Assembly (NCBI RefSeq): GCF_905175375.1
Contig: NZ_CAJIMS010000001.1
Coordinates: forward strand, 1,426,001 to 1,490,000
Reading direction: 5' to 3'
Length of the DNA stretch: 64,000 nucleotides
Origin: Chryseobacterium aquaeductus
GTDB lineage: Bacteria; Bacteroidota; Bacteroidia; Flavobacteriales; Weeksellaceae
Part shown: in pieces, positions 42,735-51,841 of the stretch
Position numbering within the stretch: the first letter of the stretch is position 1
How the letters are laid out: every line of letters starts with the position of its first letter
Notes under the pieces: generated by a model
What the model saw: only the letters and a program-made list of their open reading frames with translations
What the model was told of the DNA's origin: nothing
Database searches by the model: none
Translations under genes and position numbers: made by a program

Positions 42735-42836
42735 GCAGCCCGACTTGAGCGGAGCTCTTTTTCTTTTCCGTTGACTGAGCGAAGTCGAAGTCGACGGAAA
42801 AGAAAAAAGCGGGAGCGGAAGGCGGATAAAGCTGCC
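42735..42836. repeat. Palindromic intergenic repeat element, about 100 bp
   Basis: Between the convergent regulator and fabG genes. The ends are GCAGC and GCTGC in inverted order. Inside, CTTTTTCTTTTCCGT (about 42757-42771) pairs with ACGGAAAAGAAAAAAG (42794-42809), and the loop contains further GACT/AGTC repeats. The flanks are GC-rich relative to the region (CCCGACTTGAGCGGAGC and GCGGGAGCGGAAGGCGG). It looks like a mobile or REP/BIME-like element of the genus, from memory of similar sequences in related genomes. One copy is in this window. Confidence 0.6.
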
Positions 42837-42848
42837 CTAAAAAATATC

Positions 42849-43592
42849 TTAAGTTAACATACCTCCGTCAACATTGAGTACCTGCCCGGAAATATAAGAC
42901 GACATTTCGCTAGCGAAGAAAACGCATGCATTGGCAACATCTTCCGGTTGTCCGCCTCTTTTCAAAGGAATTCCGTCTCTCCAGTTTTGCACGGTTTTTT
43001 CGTCTAGAGCAGCCGTCATTTCAGTTTCAATAAATCCTGGTGCGATAGCGTTGCAACGGATGTTTCGAGAACCTAATTCTAGCGCTACAGATTTTGTAAA
43101 TCCTATAACTCCTGCTTTTGAAGCTGCGTAGTTTGCCTGTCCGGCATTACCTTTCACACCTACAACCGAAGTCATATTGATGATTGAGCCAGATTTAGCC
43201 TTCATCATTGGTTTAATAACTGCTTTGGTAAGGTTGAATACAGAATCTAAATTGACCTTGATAATGGTGTCCCAATCGTCTTTTGACATTCTCATCAAAA
43301 GATTATCTTTGGTAATCCCTGCATTATTGACCAAAATATCAATTTTACCAAATTCTGCCATTACTTCATCTACTAATTTCTGAGCAGCATCATAATCTGA
43401 TGCATCAGACTGGTATCCTTTAATCTGCGTTACAGAACTCAAAGCAGTTTCTAATTCTTTCGCTTTTTCTACGGAACCTGCATAAGTAAATGCTACTTTC
43501 GCTCCCTGTTGAGCAAAAATTTCTGCAATCCCTTTCCCGATTCCTCTTGTAGCTCCGGTAATTAGTGCTACTTTTCCTTCTAATAGTTTCAT
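42849..43592 (-). CDS. fabG: 3-oxoacyl-[ACP] reductase FabG
   Basis: A 247-residue short-chain dehydrogenase. The cofactor motif TGATRGIGKGIA, the NNAGIT segment, the catalytic Ser in INMTSVVG, and YAASKAG are all FabG-type. VDGGML ends the chain. It reduces 3-oxoacyl-ACP with NADPH in fatty-acid synthesis. Its length is exactly that of FabG. It is monocistronic or first in a minus-strand run, with 87 bases to the rsmI gene upstream. Confidence 0.93.
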   Translation of the reverse strand: MKLLEGKVALITGATRGIGKGIAEIFAQQGAKVAFTYAGSVEKAKELETALSSVTQIKGYQSDASDYDAAQKLVDEVMAEFGKIDILVNNAGITKDNLLMRMSKDDWDTIIKVNLDSVFNLTKAVIKPMMKAKSGSIINMTSVVGVKGNAGQANYAASKAGVIGFTKSVALELGSRNIRCNAIAPGFIETEMTAALDEKTVQNWRDGIPLKRGGQPEDVANACVFFASEMSSYISGQVLNVDGGMLT

Positions 43593-43679
43593 ATATATGA
43601 TAGTTGTTATTTAAATTTGACCTTCTGCAAAGATATTATTTATCTTAAAATAATTCTGATTTACTGATTCTAATACCAC

Positions 43680-44357
43680 TTATTTAATCGTGTTGTTTAC
43701 AATCAAAACAATTTCTCCTTTTAAAGTTTTACTTTTAGAAAAATCAATTAATTCATTGATTGTACCTCTTTTAGTTTCTTCAAATTTTTTGGAAATTTCA
43801 CGGCTCAGACTCACTTTTGTTTCTTCTCCGAAGAATTCTTTGATCTGTTCCAAAGTTGTATTGATTTTGTGTGGACTTTCATACAAAACAATGGTTTTTT
43901 TCTCTTCAGCCAACTGTTTCAGCTTCGTTTGTCTTCCTTTTTTTGGCGGAAGAAAACCTGCAAACAAAAACTCGTTATTTGGTAATCCTGAAACGACTAA
44001 TGCAGGAATTAGTGCTGTGGCACCAGGCAGACAGATCATTTCTACGTTGTGGTCTGATCCCGCTTTTGCCAACAAATATCCGGGATCTGAAATTCCTGGA
44101 GTTCCTGCGTCTGTGATAATCGCAATGTTCTGACCGCTTTTCAGATCATTAATTACCTTTTCGGTCGCCGTATGCTCGTTGTGTAAATGATAAGATTTTA
44201 AAGGTTTTGAAATTTCGTAATGCTTCAGCAACACTCCGGAAGTTCTCGTGTCTTCACACAAAATATAATCGACTTCTTTCAGCACTTTTACAGCTCTGAA
44301 AGTCATGTCTTCTAGGTTCCCAACAGGCGTGGGAACGAAATATAAGATTCCGCTCAA
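43680..44357 (-). CDS. rsmI: 16S rRNA (cytidine-1402-2'-O)-methyltransferase RsmI
   Basis: A 225-residue SAM-dependent methyltransferase of the tetrapyrrole-methylase fold. It opens ILYFVPTPVGNLEDMTFRAV, the diagnostic RsmI start. EDTRTSGVLLKHY, ITDAGTPGISDPGYLL, and ETKVSLSREISKKFEE complete the conserved blocks. It is shorter than the longest RsmI but matches the Bacteroidota form without the C-terminal extension. It lies 2 bases downstream of the acidic repeat protein gene. Confidence 0.94.
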   Translation of the reverse strand: MSGILYFVPTPVGNLEDMTFRAVKVLKEVDYILCEDTRTSGVLLKHYEISKPLKSYHLHNEHTATEKVINDLKSGQNIAIITDAGTPGISDPGYLLAKAGSDHNVEMICLPGATALIPALVVSGLPNNEFLFAGFLPPKKGRQTKLKQLAEEKKTIVLYESPHKINTTLEQIKEFFGEETKVSLSREISKKFEETKRGTINELIDFSKSKTLKGEIVLIVNNTIK

Positions 44358-44359
44358 AA

Positions 44360-45868
44360 TTATAAGAATTTATTTTCTACCAATAACCAAAGTCTTTGGG
44401 CATATTCGTCTACTTTATTCCATTTTCTGTCGTAGTATAGTTCGCTTAGATATTCTTTTGCTTCTTCCAGACTTCTGCATCTGTTGAGTTCAGAAACCGC
44501 CTGGTTAAGATCTGTCTGGCTGCCTCCGAACAGCAATTTTGTAAAAGCCATTCTGTCATTCAAATCTAATCTGAATTCAGGTTTCTGCTTTTCTGCTTCC
44601 ATGAAATTGGTCGGAATATTTGTTTTCAGCAAGCTTCCACTATCTTCTTTTACTATCGGCAAAGGTTTTTCCTGAGACGCTTCTCTTTCCAAAGGATCAT
44701 CGTCAAACAAGGTCTGAATACTTTTAAGACCTTTTATATTCGCTAGTCTTATTTTTTTCTCCTGCTGGTAAGCTTCTAGATTTTCAAAACTTTCATCAGA
44801 TGCAGGTTTGTCTTTTTCAGATATAGGTTTGTCTATGTCTACGATTTTTCTTCTGCTCGAATCTTCTGATTGTACTAGATCTTCTTCATTGGTTTGAGAT
44901 TCTTTTTTTATCTCGGTAAGAATGCTTTCGACATTAGAATTTTCAGTGATCATTTCATCCTCGTCGTACTTAAAATCATCCGAGGCAGATTCTTCATCAG
45001 ACTCTTCAATTAAAATCTCGTCATCAAGTTTTTCTGTATCAAAAATACTTGGAACTATTTCTGACTCTGCTTTTCTATTTACATTTTTTTCATAATTAAA
45101 CTGAATTTGCTCTTCTTCTTCAAAAGGGTTGGAAGCACCTTCACTAGAAATTTCATTTTCAAATTCTTCAATTTCGTTTAATTGACTGCTAAAAATTGCT
45201 TCTTCTTCAGAAACTTTTTGGTCAAATATTTCTTCATCAATTTCCTCTTCGTCCTCAGGTACAGAATTTTCTAAAATTCTTTCTTCATCTACAAAACTCA
45301 AAACTTTTGAAACTTCTTCAGACGTTTCTTCTTTTTCCATTTCGTTGAGCTGTTGATCAAAAACAGATTCTTCATCACTGATTTCTTCGCTGAAATATTC
45401 CTGCTTATCTTTTCCTTCTTCTGAATTTTCAACAATTTGTTGTTCTTCGGTAAGGTTGATTATATTTTCGTGATATTCATTTTCAGCAATTTCATTGAGC
45501 TGATTATTAAAAATTGCTTCTTCTTCTAACTCTTCAGTTGCCAGATTGTGGTCGTTTTGATCAATTTCGTTCAGTTCATTATTGAAAATTGCCTCTTCTT
45601 CCGTTACATCATAAGAAAAATCCTGAGAATTTAATATCAAATTTTCTACAGATTGGTTTGGTCGCTCTTCAGCAAACTCCGAATGAGAATTTTGATAATA
45701 CTCCACTTTTGTTTTCAACAGTTTCAAGAAAGAAATCCTTTCCGTAAGCTCATCAACAAGATTTTGCTTAGAAAGTAGCTCGTCAACCTGGTTTATTTTG
45801 CCTAGAATACTGATGATATTCTTGGATTCAAAAAAAATCTTTTCCTGTAAATCTTGGATGTTCTGCAT
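44360..45868 (-). CDS. Acidic protein with a fourfold internal motif, unknown function
   Basis: A 502-residue, very Glu/Asp-rich soluble protein. It has an N-terminal coiled coil (about 1-60), a long low-complexity acidic middle, and a compact C-terminal domain (about 430-502: LNDRMAFTKLLFGGSQTDLN onwards) that I recall from other Bacteroidota proteins of unknown function. The middle holds four near copies of EEAIFxxQLNEI at about residues 91-102, 116-127, 166-177 and 222-233. Such short linear motifs in disordered acid tails usually bind a partner. It lies 2 bases upstream of rsmI and is divergent from tdk. Confidence 0.72.
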   Translation of the reverse strand: MQNIQDLQEKIFFESKNIISILGKINQVDELLSKQNLVDELTERISFLKLLKTKVEYYQNSHSEFAEERPNQSVENLILNSQDFSYDVTEEEAIFNNELNEIDQNDHNLATEELEEEAIFNNQLNEIAENEYHENIINLTEEQQIVENSEEGKDKQEYFSEEISDEESVFDQQLNEMEKEETSEEVSKVLSFVDEERILENSVPEDEEEIDEEIFDQKVSEEEAIFSSQLNEIEEFENEISSEGASNPFEEEEQIQFNYEKNVNRKAESEIVPSIFDTEKLDDEILIEESDEESASDDFKYDEDEMITENSNVESILTEIKKESQTNEEDLVQSEDSSRRKIVDIDKPISEKDKPASDESFENLEAYQQEKKIRLANIKGLKSIQTLFDDDPLEREASQEKPLPIVKEDSGSLLKTNIPTNFMEAEKQKPEFRLDLNDRMAFTKLLFGGSQTDLNQAVSELNRCRSLEEAKEYLSELYYDRKWNKVDEYAQRLWLLVENKFL

Positions 45869-45891
45869 AGAAGAATCTTATTAAAATTGCT

Positions 45892-45899
45892 TACTTTTG
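45892..45899 (+). promoter_or_regulatory. -7 box of tdk
   Basis: TACTTTTG matches TAnnTTTG and ends 29 bases before the tdk ATG, in the 60-base divergent spacer. Confidence 0.5.
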
Positions 45900-45928
45900 A
45901 TCTTAAAATATTACGGCTAAAATAACAA

Positions 45929-46522
45929 ATGTTTTTAGAAAATACAATTAATCATTCCAAACAAAGCGGTTGGATGGAAGTTATTTGTGGCTCTATGTTT
46001 TCCGGAAAAACCGAAGAGTTGATTCGGAGACTGAGAAGAGCTGAAATGGCGGGGCAAAATGTAGAAATTTTCAAACCCAAAACAGATACAAGATATTCTG
46101 ATGAAGACGTCGTTTCTCACAATAAAAATAAAATCCGCAGCACAGCAGTAGAAAATCCTAATGAAATTATTCTTTTGGGATCAAATTGCGATGTGGTAGG
46201 AATAGATGAAGCCCAATTTTTTGACGAAAGCATTGTTGAAATAGCTAATCAATTGGCAAACAATGGAATACGGGTAGTAATTGCTGGCTTGGATATGGAT
46301 TTTCTCGGACGACCTTTCGGACCGATGCCCAATTTGATGGCAACCGCAGAGTATGTGACCAAAGTACATGCAATCTGTAAAAAAACCGGAAATCTTGCCA
46401 ATTACTCAATGAGGATTTCTCAGGGAAATAATCTTGTGGAATTGGGTGAAACGGAAAGCTACGAAGCAGTAAGTCGCAGGGTTTTTATTGACGAAGTGCT
46501 TTTGAAGAAGAAGAATGGTTAA
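45929..46522 (+). CDS. tdk: Thymidine kinase
   Basis: A 197-residue type II thymidine kinase. The P-loop is ICGSMFSGKTEELIRR, followed by the catalytic-region DEAQFF and IAGLDMDFLGRPFGP. The lasso/zinc segment normally has CxxC...CxxC; here it is AICKKTGNLANYSMRI, with one Cys and no second Cys, and the C-terminal RRVFIDEVLL lacks the late pair. So the structural zinc is apparently lost. The rest is standard and the length is normal. It opens the long plus-strand block. Confidence 0.92.
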   Translation: MFLENTINHSKQSGWMEVICGSMFSGKTEELIRRLRRAEMAGQNVEIFKPKTDTRYSDEDVVSHNKNKIRSTAVENPNEIILLGSNCDVVGIDEAQFFDESIVEIANQLANNGIRVVIAGLDMDFLGRPFGPMPNLMATAEYVTKVHAICKKTGNLANYSMRISQGNNLVELGETESYEAVSRRVFIDEVLLKKKNG

Positions 46523-46652
46523 CTTAGTCTGAGTGTAAGGTTTAGGTTAGTCTAAATTTACTTCTCTGCTGTTAACTAATTACAAAATCAAGAATCGAGA
46601 ATCAAACACATTCAAAAACATCTAACACAAAATATAAGCGGAAAGTGTACCA

Positions 46653-49100
46653 ATGAATTATACAGTACAACAGATTGCAGAAATCACCAAGGCAACAATT
46701 ATTGGAAATAAAGATCTAATAATCAAAAACATAGCTTTTGACAGTAGAATTATTTATTCTACCAAAAACACTGCTTTTATTGCAATTAATACTCAAAAAA
46801 ATTCTGGTGAGAAATTTATAGAATCTGCTGTTGACAGAGGTATTACAACTATTATTTCCGAACATCAATATCCACAATTTGAAAATATAACGTGGATTAT
46901 TGTCGAAAACTCTGTCAAATTTCTACAGAAATTAGCAAAATATCATTTTGAAAATTCTAATATTCAATCAATAGGAATTACCGGAAGTAATGGTAAAACG
47001 ATTCTCAAAGAATGGCTTTATCAGTGCTTATGGAACGAATTTCCTACCGTAAAAAGTCCGAAAAGTTTTAATTCGCAAATCGGTCTTCCTCTCTCTTTGT
47101 TACAGATTAATTCTACAAATCAATTAGGAATTTTTGAAGTCGGAATTTCTGTGCCGAACGAAATGAATATCTTAGAAAATATTTTTCATCCACAAATTGG
47201 TTTACTGACTCATATTGGAAGTGCACACGCTGCCAATTTTCAATCTGAAGAACATCTTATTGATGAAAAAATAATTCTTTTTAAAAATTCTGATGTTATC
47301 ATTTATAACGGCGACAATATATTGGTTGACAGTAAGGTAAAAGAAATCTATTCAAGTAAAAAATTAATATCATACGGACTCAAAAACGCCAATCATGTTT
47401 TCATTGAGAACAATATTTCGAAAGATGAAAATATTATCGTAAAGTATTTTGATGAAGAAATAAAATTCCCTGCACACCAACGAGACGAAGCAACGTTAAC
47501 GAATGCTTTGGCGTTGATCACTGTCTTAAAGGAACTCAATATCAGCAACGAAAAAATAGTTGATAAAATAAACGCTTTGAAAGCCGTAGAAATGCGTCTG
47601 GAAGCGATTGAAGGAATTAAAAGTAACATCGTGATCAACGATTCTTTCAATCTGGATCTGGATTCTTTGAAAACCGCTATGCAATTTCTAAATGAATACA
47701 AAAAGTCTAAAAAATCATTGGTTTTAACGGATATTATTGGAGTAAATTCCAATTCTAAGGAATTGTATGAGGAAGTATCAGAACTGGTGAACGAACAGAA
47801 TTTTGATCATCTTTTTCTAATAGGCGAAGAAATTACTCAATTTAAAGATTTATTTAAAGCTAAAACTTTTACTTTCGTTAGCACTCAGGAATTAATTGAT
47901 AACAAATCTCTTACGGAAATTGAAAATCAAATTATTTTGTTGAAAGGTGCAAGAAAATTTGAGATTGAAAAACTGAAAGATCTGCTCGAACTCAGAAAGC
48001 ATGATACTGTTTTGGAAGTGAATCTAAATGCGATACTTCATAACATCAATTATCATAAATCTTTGCTGAAACCTACTACCAAGATGATGGCAATGGTAAA
48101 AGCAAATGCTTATGGATTAGGAAGTTATGAAATTTCGGAGTTTTTGCAGCATCATCATATTGATTATCTCGGAGTTGCGTATGCCGATGAAGGTGTAGAA
48201 CTTCGTAAAAAGGGAATTACCACTCCGATTGTTGTGATGAATCCCGAACAGCACAGTTATGATGCGATCATTCAATACAATCTGGAGCCGGAAATTTACA
48301 GTTTCAGAGTTTTAGAATTGTTTTATGAATCGGTACAAAAATCAGGTTATGATAAAGAATATGCCATTCATATAAAACTTGAAACCGGAATGCATCGTCT
48401 TGGTTTTAAGGAATATGAATTGAATCAATTAAGCCAAAGTTTAGAATATAAAAACTTGAAGGTTCAGAGTATTTTCAGTCATTTGTCTTCATCTGACGTT
48501 CCGGATGAACGAGAATTTACTTTAAAGCAACTTGAAACGTTTGGTAAAAACTCAGATCATTTAATTAAAAATTTGGGTTATCAACCACTAAGACATATAT
48601 TAAATTCATCAGGAATTACGAATTATACTGATCATCAACATGATATGGTGAGAATTGGCATAGGAATGCTGGGAGAATCTTCAAATGCTGAGATTCAGAA
48701 GCAACTGAAATCCAGCGTAAGTTTTAAAACAGTAATTTCTCAAATTTCTATTGTAGAAAACGGAGAATCAGTAGGTTACAGTAGAAAATATAAGACTGAT
48801 CACTTAACAAAAATTGCAACAGTTCCGGTAGGTTACGCAGACGGAATCCCCAGATTAATTGGGAACCAAATAGGTAATGTAGGTATCAATAAATGTTTTG
48901 CGCCTATCGTAGGAAATATTTGTATGGATATGATGATGATCAAAGTAGATGATATTCCCAATGTAAAAGAAGGCGATACTGTAACGATTTTTAATGCTAA
49001 ACCAAGCCTTAAAGAATTTGCAGGATATTGCAAGACAATTACTTATGAAGTATTAACCTCAATTTCTCCTCGGGTTAAACGGATTTACATAAAAGATTAA
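46653..49100 (+). CDS. Bifunctional UDP-MurNAc-tripeptide:D-Ala-D-Ala ligase / alanine racemase (MurF-Alr)
   Basis: An 815-residue fusion. The N-terminal half (about 1-445) is MurF, with P-loop GITGSNGKT (about 108-116) and DRGITTIISE in the N-domain; it adds D-Ala-D-Ala to the peptidoglycan precursor. The C-terminal half (about 455-815) is alanine racemase, with the PLP Lys near 483 in MAMVKANAYGLGSYE. IGMLGESS and the late NICMDMMMIKVDD are typical of Alr. The fusion joins production of D-Ala to its use and is typical of Bacteroidota. It is 2 bases upstream of the patatin gene. Confidence 0.95.
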   Translation: MNYTVQQIAEITKATIIGNKDLIIKNIAFDSRIIYSTKNTAFIAINTQKNSGEKFIESAVDRGITTIISEHQYPQFENITWIIVENSVKFLQKLAKYHFENSNIQSIGITGSNGKTILKEWLYQCLWNEFPTVKSPKSFNSQIGLPLSLLQINSTNQLGIFEVGISVPNEMNILENIFHPQIGLLTHIGSAHAANFQSEEHLIDEKIILFKNSDVIIYNGDNILVDSKVKEIYSSKKLISYGLKNANHVFIENNISKDENIIVKYFDEEIKFPAHQRDEATLTNALALITVLKELNISNEKIVDKINALKAVEMRLEAIEGIKSNIVINDSFNLDLDSLKTAMQFLNEYKKSKKSLVLTDIIGVNSNSKELYEEVSELVNEQNFDHLFLIGEEITQFKDLFKAKTFTFVSTQELIDNKSLTEIENQIILLKGARKFEIEKLKDLLELRKHDTVLEVNLNAILHNINYHKSLLKPTTKMMAMVKANAYGLGSYEISEFLQHHHIDYLGVAYADEGVELRKKGITTPIVVMNPEQHSYDAIIQYNLEPEIYSFRVLELFYESVQKSGYDKEYAIHIKLETGMHRLGFKEYELNQLSQSLEYKNLKVQSIFSHLSSSDVPDEREFTLKQLETFGKNSDHLIKNLGYQPLRHILNSSGITNYTDHQHDMVRIGIGMLGESSNAEIQKQLKSSVSFKTVISQISIVENGESVGYSRKYKTDHLTKIATVPVGYADGIPRLIGNQIGNVGINKCFAPIVGNICMDMMMIKVDDIPNVKEGDTVTIFNAKPSLKEFAGYCKTITYEVLTSISPRVKRIYIKD

Positions 49101-49102
49101 TT

Positions 49103-51259
49103 ATGAAAAAACTCTTAATTCTTTTTTTCGCATTCCAATTATTATTGATCCAATCACAGATAAAAAAAGGATTGGTAATACCGAAAAACCCAAAAATTGG
49201 GCTCTCACTAGCCGGTGGAGGTGCAAAAGGATTTGCGCATGTTGGCGTTTTGAAGGTTTTAGATTCATTGGGAATTAAGGTTGATTATATTGCCGGAACA
49301 AGTATGGGATCCATCGTCGGTGGTTTGTATGCCGCAGGATATACCGGAAAAGACATCGAAAAAATAGTGATGGATACAGATTTCTTTTCTTTAATCAGAG
49401 ATCCAAAATCACGTACAGAAAGTACATTTTTTAATAAATCGGTAGACAAATATCTCTTATCAATACCTTTGAAAGATGGGAAAATCAATCTTCCCTCCTC
49501 TATCAGTTCCGGACAAAAAAATGTTTATTTATTAAAAGAATTGTTCAAAAATGTATCAACGATCGAAGATTTTTCCAAATTGCCCATCCCTTTTTTGTGT
49601 GTTGCCACCAATTTAGAAAGTGGTAATATGCAGATTTTTGAAAAAGGTGATCTTGTACAGTCCATCATGGCGAGTTCTGCGTTTCCATCGCTCATGGATC
49701 CTGTGAAAATTGGTGACAGTATTTATATTGATGGTGCGATGACTGTCAATTACCCGTCAAAACCATTAAAAGATAAAGGAATTGATATTGTAATTGGTGT
49801 AGATCTGAATCAGGATCTTTCAAAAAGAGAAGATTTGAGTAATATCATCGCCATTTTGAATCAGGTGATCGACTTTGGAATCCAGAAAGACACGAAACGG
49901 CAGTACAAATTTACAGATATTAATATCAAACCAAATCTGAAAGGGATGACTGCCACAAGTTACGACGACAAAAAGAAAATTCTTGATAGTGGTTTTGTGG
50001 AAGGTTTGAAATATACAGGCATTTTATATGAGCTCCCTAAACGCTCTTTTGAACGTCTCAGACAGCCCGTAAATCCAATTTTTTCTAATGTTTATAAGAT
50101 AGATAGCATTCAGCTGATTGGTGGCAGAATATACGGTAAAAACTATGTTCTGGGGAAAATGGGTGTAAGACTTCCCTCTATGCAGACTTATGGAAGCATT
50201 AATCGCGGAATTGATAAATTAGTTGCTACAAACAACTATAGTTTTATTAATTATGACATAGTAACAGAAAACAATATCAATTCACTTAAATTATATGTTA
50301 CAGAAGATAATGCACGACATTTTTTGAAATTTGGATTGCATTACGATGAAATCTTCAAAACAGGATTGCTTCTTAATTACTCGGCAAAAAGATTATTATT
50401 TAAAAACTCAAATTTATCTCTTGATGTTATAGTTGGAGATAAACCGAGATATTATCTAAATTATTTTATTGATAATGGATACATTCCCGGCTTCGGAATT
50501 TACTCTTCCGGGATGAGTTTTGATCTGAAAGGAAATAACAACATCAATATTGACAAATGGGAATGGCTGAGAAATGAAGTTTACATTCAGTCTATCTGGA
50601 AAGATAAATATGCAGTCGGCACCGGACTTAGCCACGATTATTTTGAAGCTGAAATGAATGGCACAAATAAAAGATACAGCCGTTTTATGAATCCTTATAT
50701 TTTCCTGAAAAGTGATACCCAGGACGACAAAGATTTTCCGCGCAGAGGATTTTATTTAAATGCTGAAGGAAAAGTAATCGATTTGCTGAAGTCTGAAGTT
50801 GAAAAAAGAGTGGTTCAGGTAAAGGCAGATATACGTGTTAATATTCCTATATCAAAACAATTCAGCTATCATCTTAATCTGTACGGCGGAATAACTATTG
50901 GCGACAATCTACCGCAATATTACCATTATAGATTGGGAGGAATATTTGAGCAGAATGTTATAAATTTTAAAACTTTCAACGGATTTTATTTTGCACAGCT
51001 CAACAGCAATAATGTGGCTTTGATTTCAAACGATATTCAATTTAAATTTTATAAAAACTTTTTCCTGCGCGGTAATTTTTCTTTTGCAAATATTTCAAAT
51101 GATATAAGTTTTGAGGATGCAGTGAAAGTAAATTATAGCTCAATAGGATTTATGGCAGGTTATAAATCTCCCTTCGGGCAGATCAAATTCAACTTCAGCC
51201 ATTCCCTTAGAGATAATCAAAAAGGTATATTCAGTGTGATTTTAGGACACTGGTTTTAA
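49103..51259 (+). CDS. Patatin-like phospholipase fused to an Omp85-type barrel
   Basis: A 718-residue exported protein with signal peptide MKKLLILFFAFQLLLIQSQ. The patatin domain has the oxyanion loop SLAGGGAKGFAHVGVL (about 35-50), the nucleophile Ser67 in GTSMGS, and the dyad Asp in YIDGAMTVNYPS. A short POTRA-like linker is followed by an Omp85/BamA-type beta-barrel (about 400-718), ending ILGHWF. This is the type Vd (PlpD-like) arrangement, in which the barrel anchors or exports the lipase. The substrate is probably a membrane phospholipid. It is 2 bases downstream of murF-alr and 4 upstream of ybeY. Confidence 0.9.
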   Translation: MKKLLILFFAFQLLLIQSQIKKGLVIPKNPKIGLSLAGGGAKGFAHVGVLKVLDSLGIKVDYIAGTSMGSIVGGLYAAGYTGKDIEKIVMDTDFFSLIRDPKSRTESTFFNKSVDKYLLSIPLKDGKINLPSSISSGQKNVYLLKELFKNVSTIEDFSKLPIPFLCVATNLESGNMQIFEKGDLVQSIMASSAFPSLMDPVKIGDSIYIDGAMTVNYPSKPLKDKGIDIVIGVDLNQDLSKREDLSNIIAILNQVIDFGIQKDTKRQYKFTDINIKPNLKGMTATSYDDKKKILDSGFVEGLKYTGILYELPKRSFERLRQPVNPIFSNVYKIDSIQLIGGRIYGKNYVLGKMGVRLPSMQTYGSINRGIDKLVATNNYSFINYDIVTENNINSLKLYVTEDNARHFLKFGLHYDEIFKTGLLLNYSAKRLLFKNSNLSLDVIVGDKPRYYLNYFIDNGYIPGFGIYSSGMSFDLKGNNNINIDKWEWLRNEVYIQSIWKDKYAVGTGLSHDYFEAEMNGTNKRYSRFMNPYIFLKSDTQDDKDFPRRGFYLNAEGKVIDLLKSEVEKRVVQVKADIRVNIPISKQFSYHLNLYGGITIGDNLPQYYHYRLGGIFEQNVINFKTFNGFYFAQLNSNNVALISNDIQFKFYKNFFLRGNFSFANISNDISFEDAVKVNYSSIGFMAGYKSPFGQIKFNFSHSLRDNQKGIFSVILGHWF

Positions 51260-51263
51260 AAAA

Positions 51264-51671
51264 ATGATACAGTTCTTTTACGAAAACATAGCAGAATCTG
51301 TAAGTACAGATTACTCAAAATGGCTGGAAGATATTATTCTTTCAGAGCAAAAAAAATTGGGAGACATCAATTACATATTCTGTGATGACGAATATTTGTT
51401 AAAAATCAACCAGGATTATCTTCAGCATGATTATTACACAGACATCATCACATTCGACTCGGTAAAGGGTAAAACAATAAATGGAGAGATTTTCGTATCT
51501 TTGCAGCGCATTTCAGATAACGCTTCTACCTTATTAAAAAACTATGAAGAAGAATTACGTAGAGTTTTGGCTCACGGTATTCTACATCTTTGCGGTTATA
51601 AAGATAAATCTGAAGAAGAGGAACAGGAGATGCGCAGAAAAGAAGATTTTTATATTTCAAGATATAATTAA
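51264..51671 (+). CDS. ybeY: Endoribonuclease YbeY
   Basis: A 135-residue metal-dependent RNase for 16S rRNA 3'-end maturation and ribosome quality control. The zinc motif is HGILHLCGYKDKSEEEE. Most YbeY proteins have HGxLHLxGYDHxxxxE; here the third His position reads D (GYKD). The active-site Arg-region and TDIITFDS are as usual. The length is a little short. It follows the patatin gene by 4 bases, so it is part of the tdk-to-ybeY plus-strand run. Confidence 0.92.
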   Translation: MIQFFYENIAESVSTDYSKWLEDIILSEQKKLGDINYIFCDDEYLLKINQDYLQHDYYTDIITFDSVKGKTINGEIFVSLQRISDNASTLLKNYEEELRRVLAHGILHLCGYKDKSEEEEQEMRRKEDFYISRYN

Positions 51672-51780
51672 TAACGACTTCAATTAACCGCACTTTTTTT
51701 CAATAAAAAAACGAAAACAATTGCTACTATTGGGTTAGAAAATCACGGAATAGAGGCACTTTGAGCCTTTATTTCAATAT

Positions 51781-51800
51781 AATGTTTCACGTGAAACATT
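51781..51800. promoter_or_regulatory. parS-like centromere site 1
   Basis: AATGTTTCACGTGAAACATT is a perfect 20-bp palindrome whose 16-bp core (51783-51798) equals the ParB binding site consensus TGTTTCACGTGAAACA. It lies 41 bases upstream of mnmG. A second copy with the same core follows mnmG at 53712-53727. Confidence 0.88.
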
Positions 51801-51841
51801 TACAATAAGATTAAAATTTAAGGCTTAAATAAGCAATTAAA

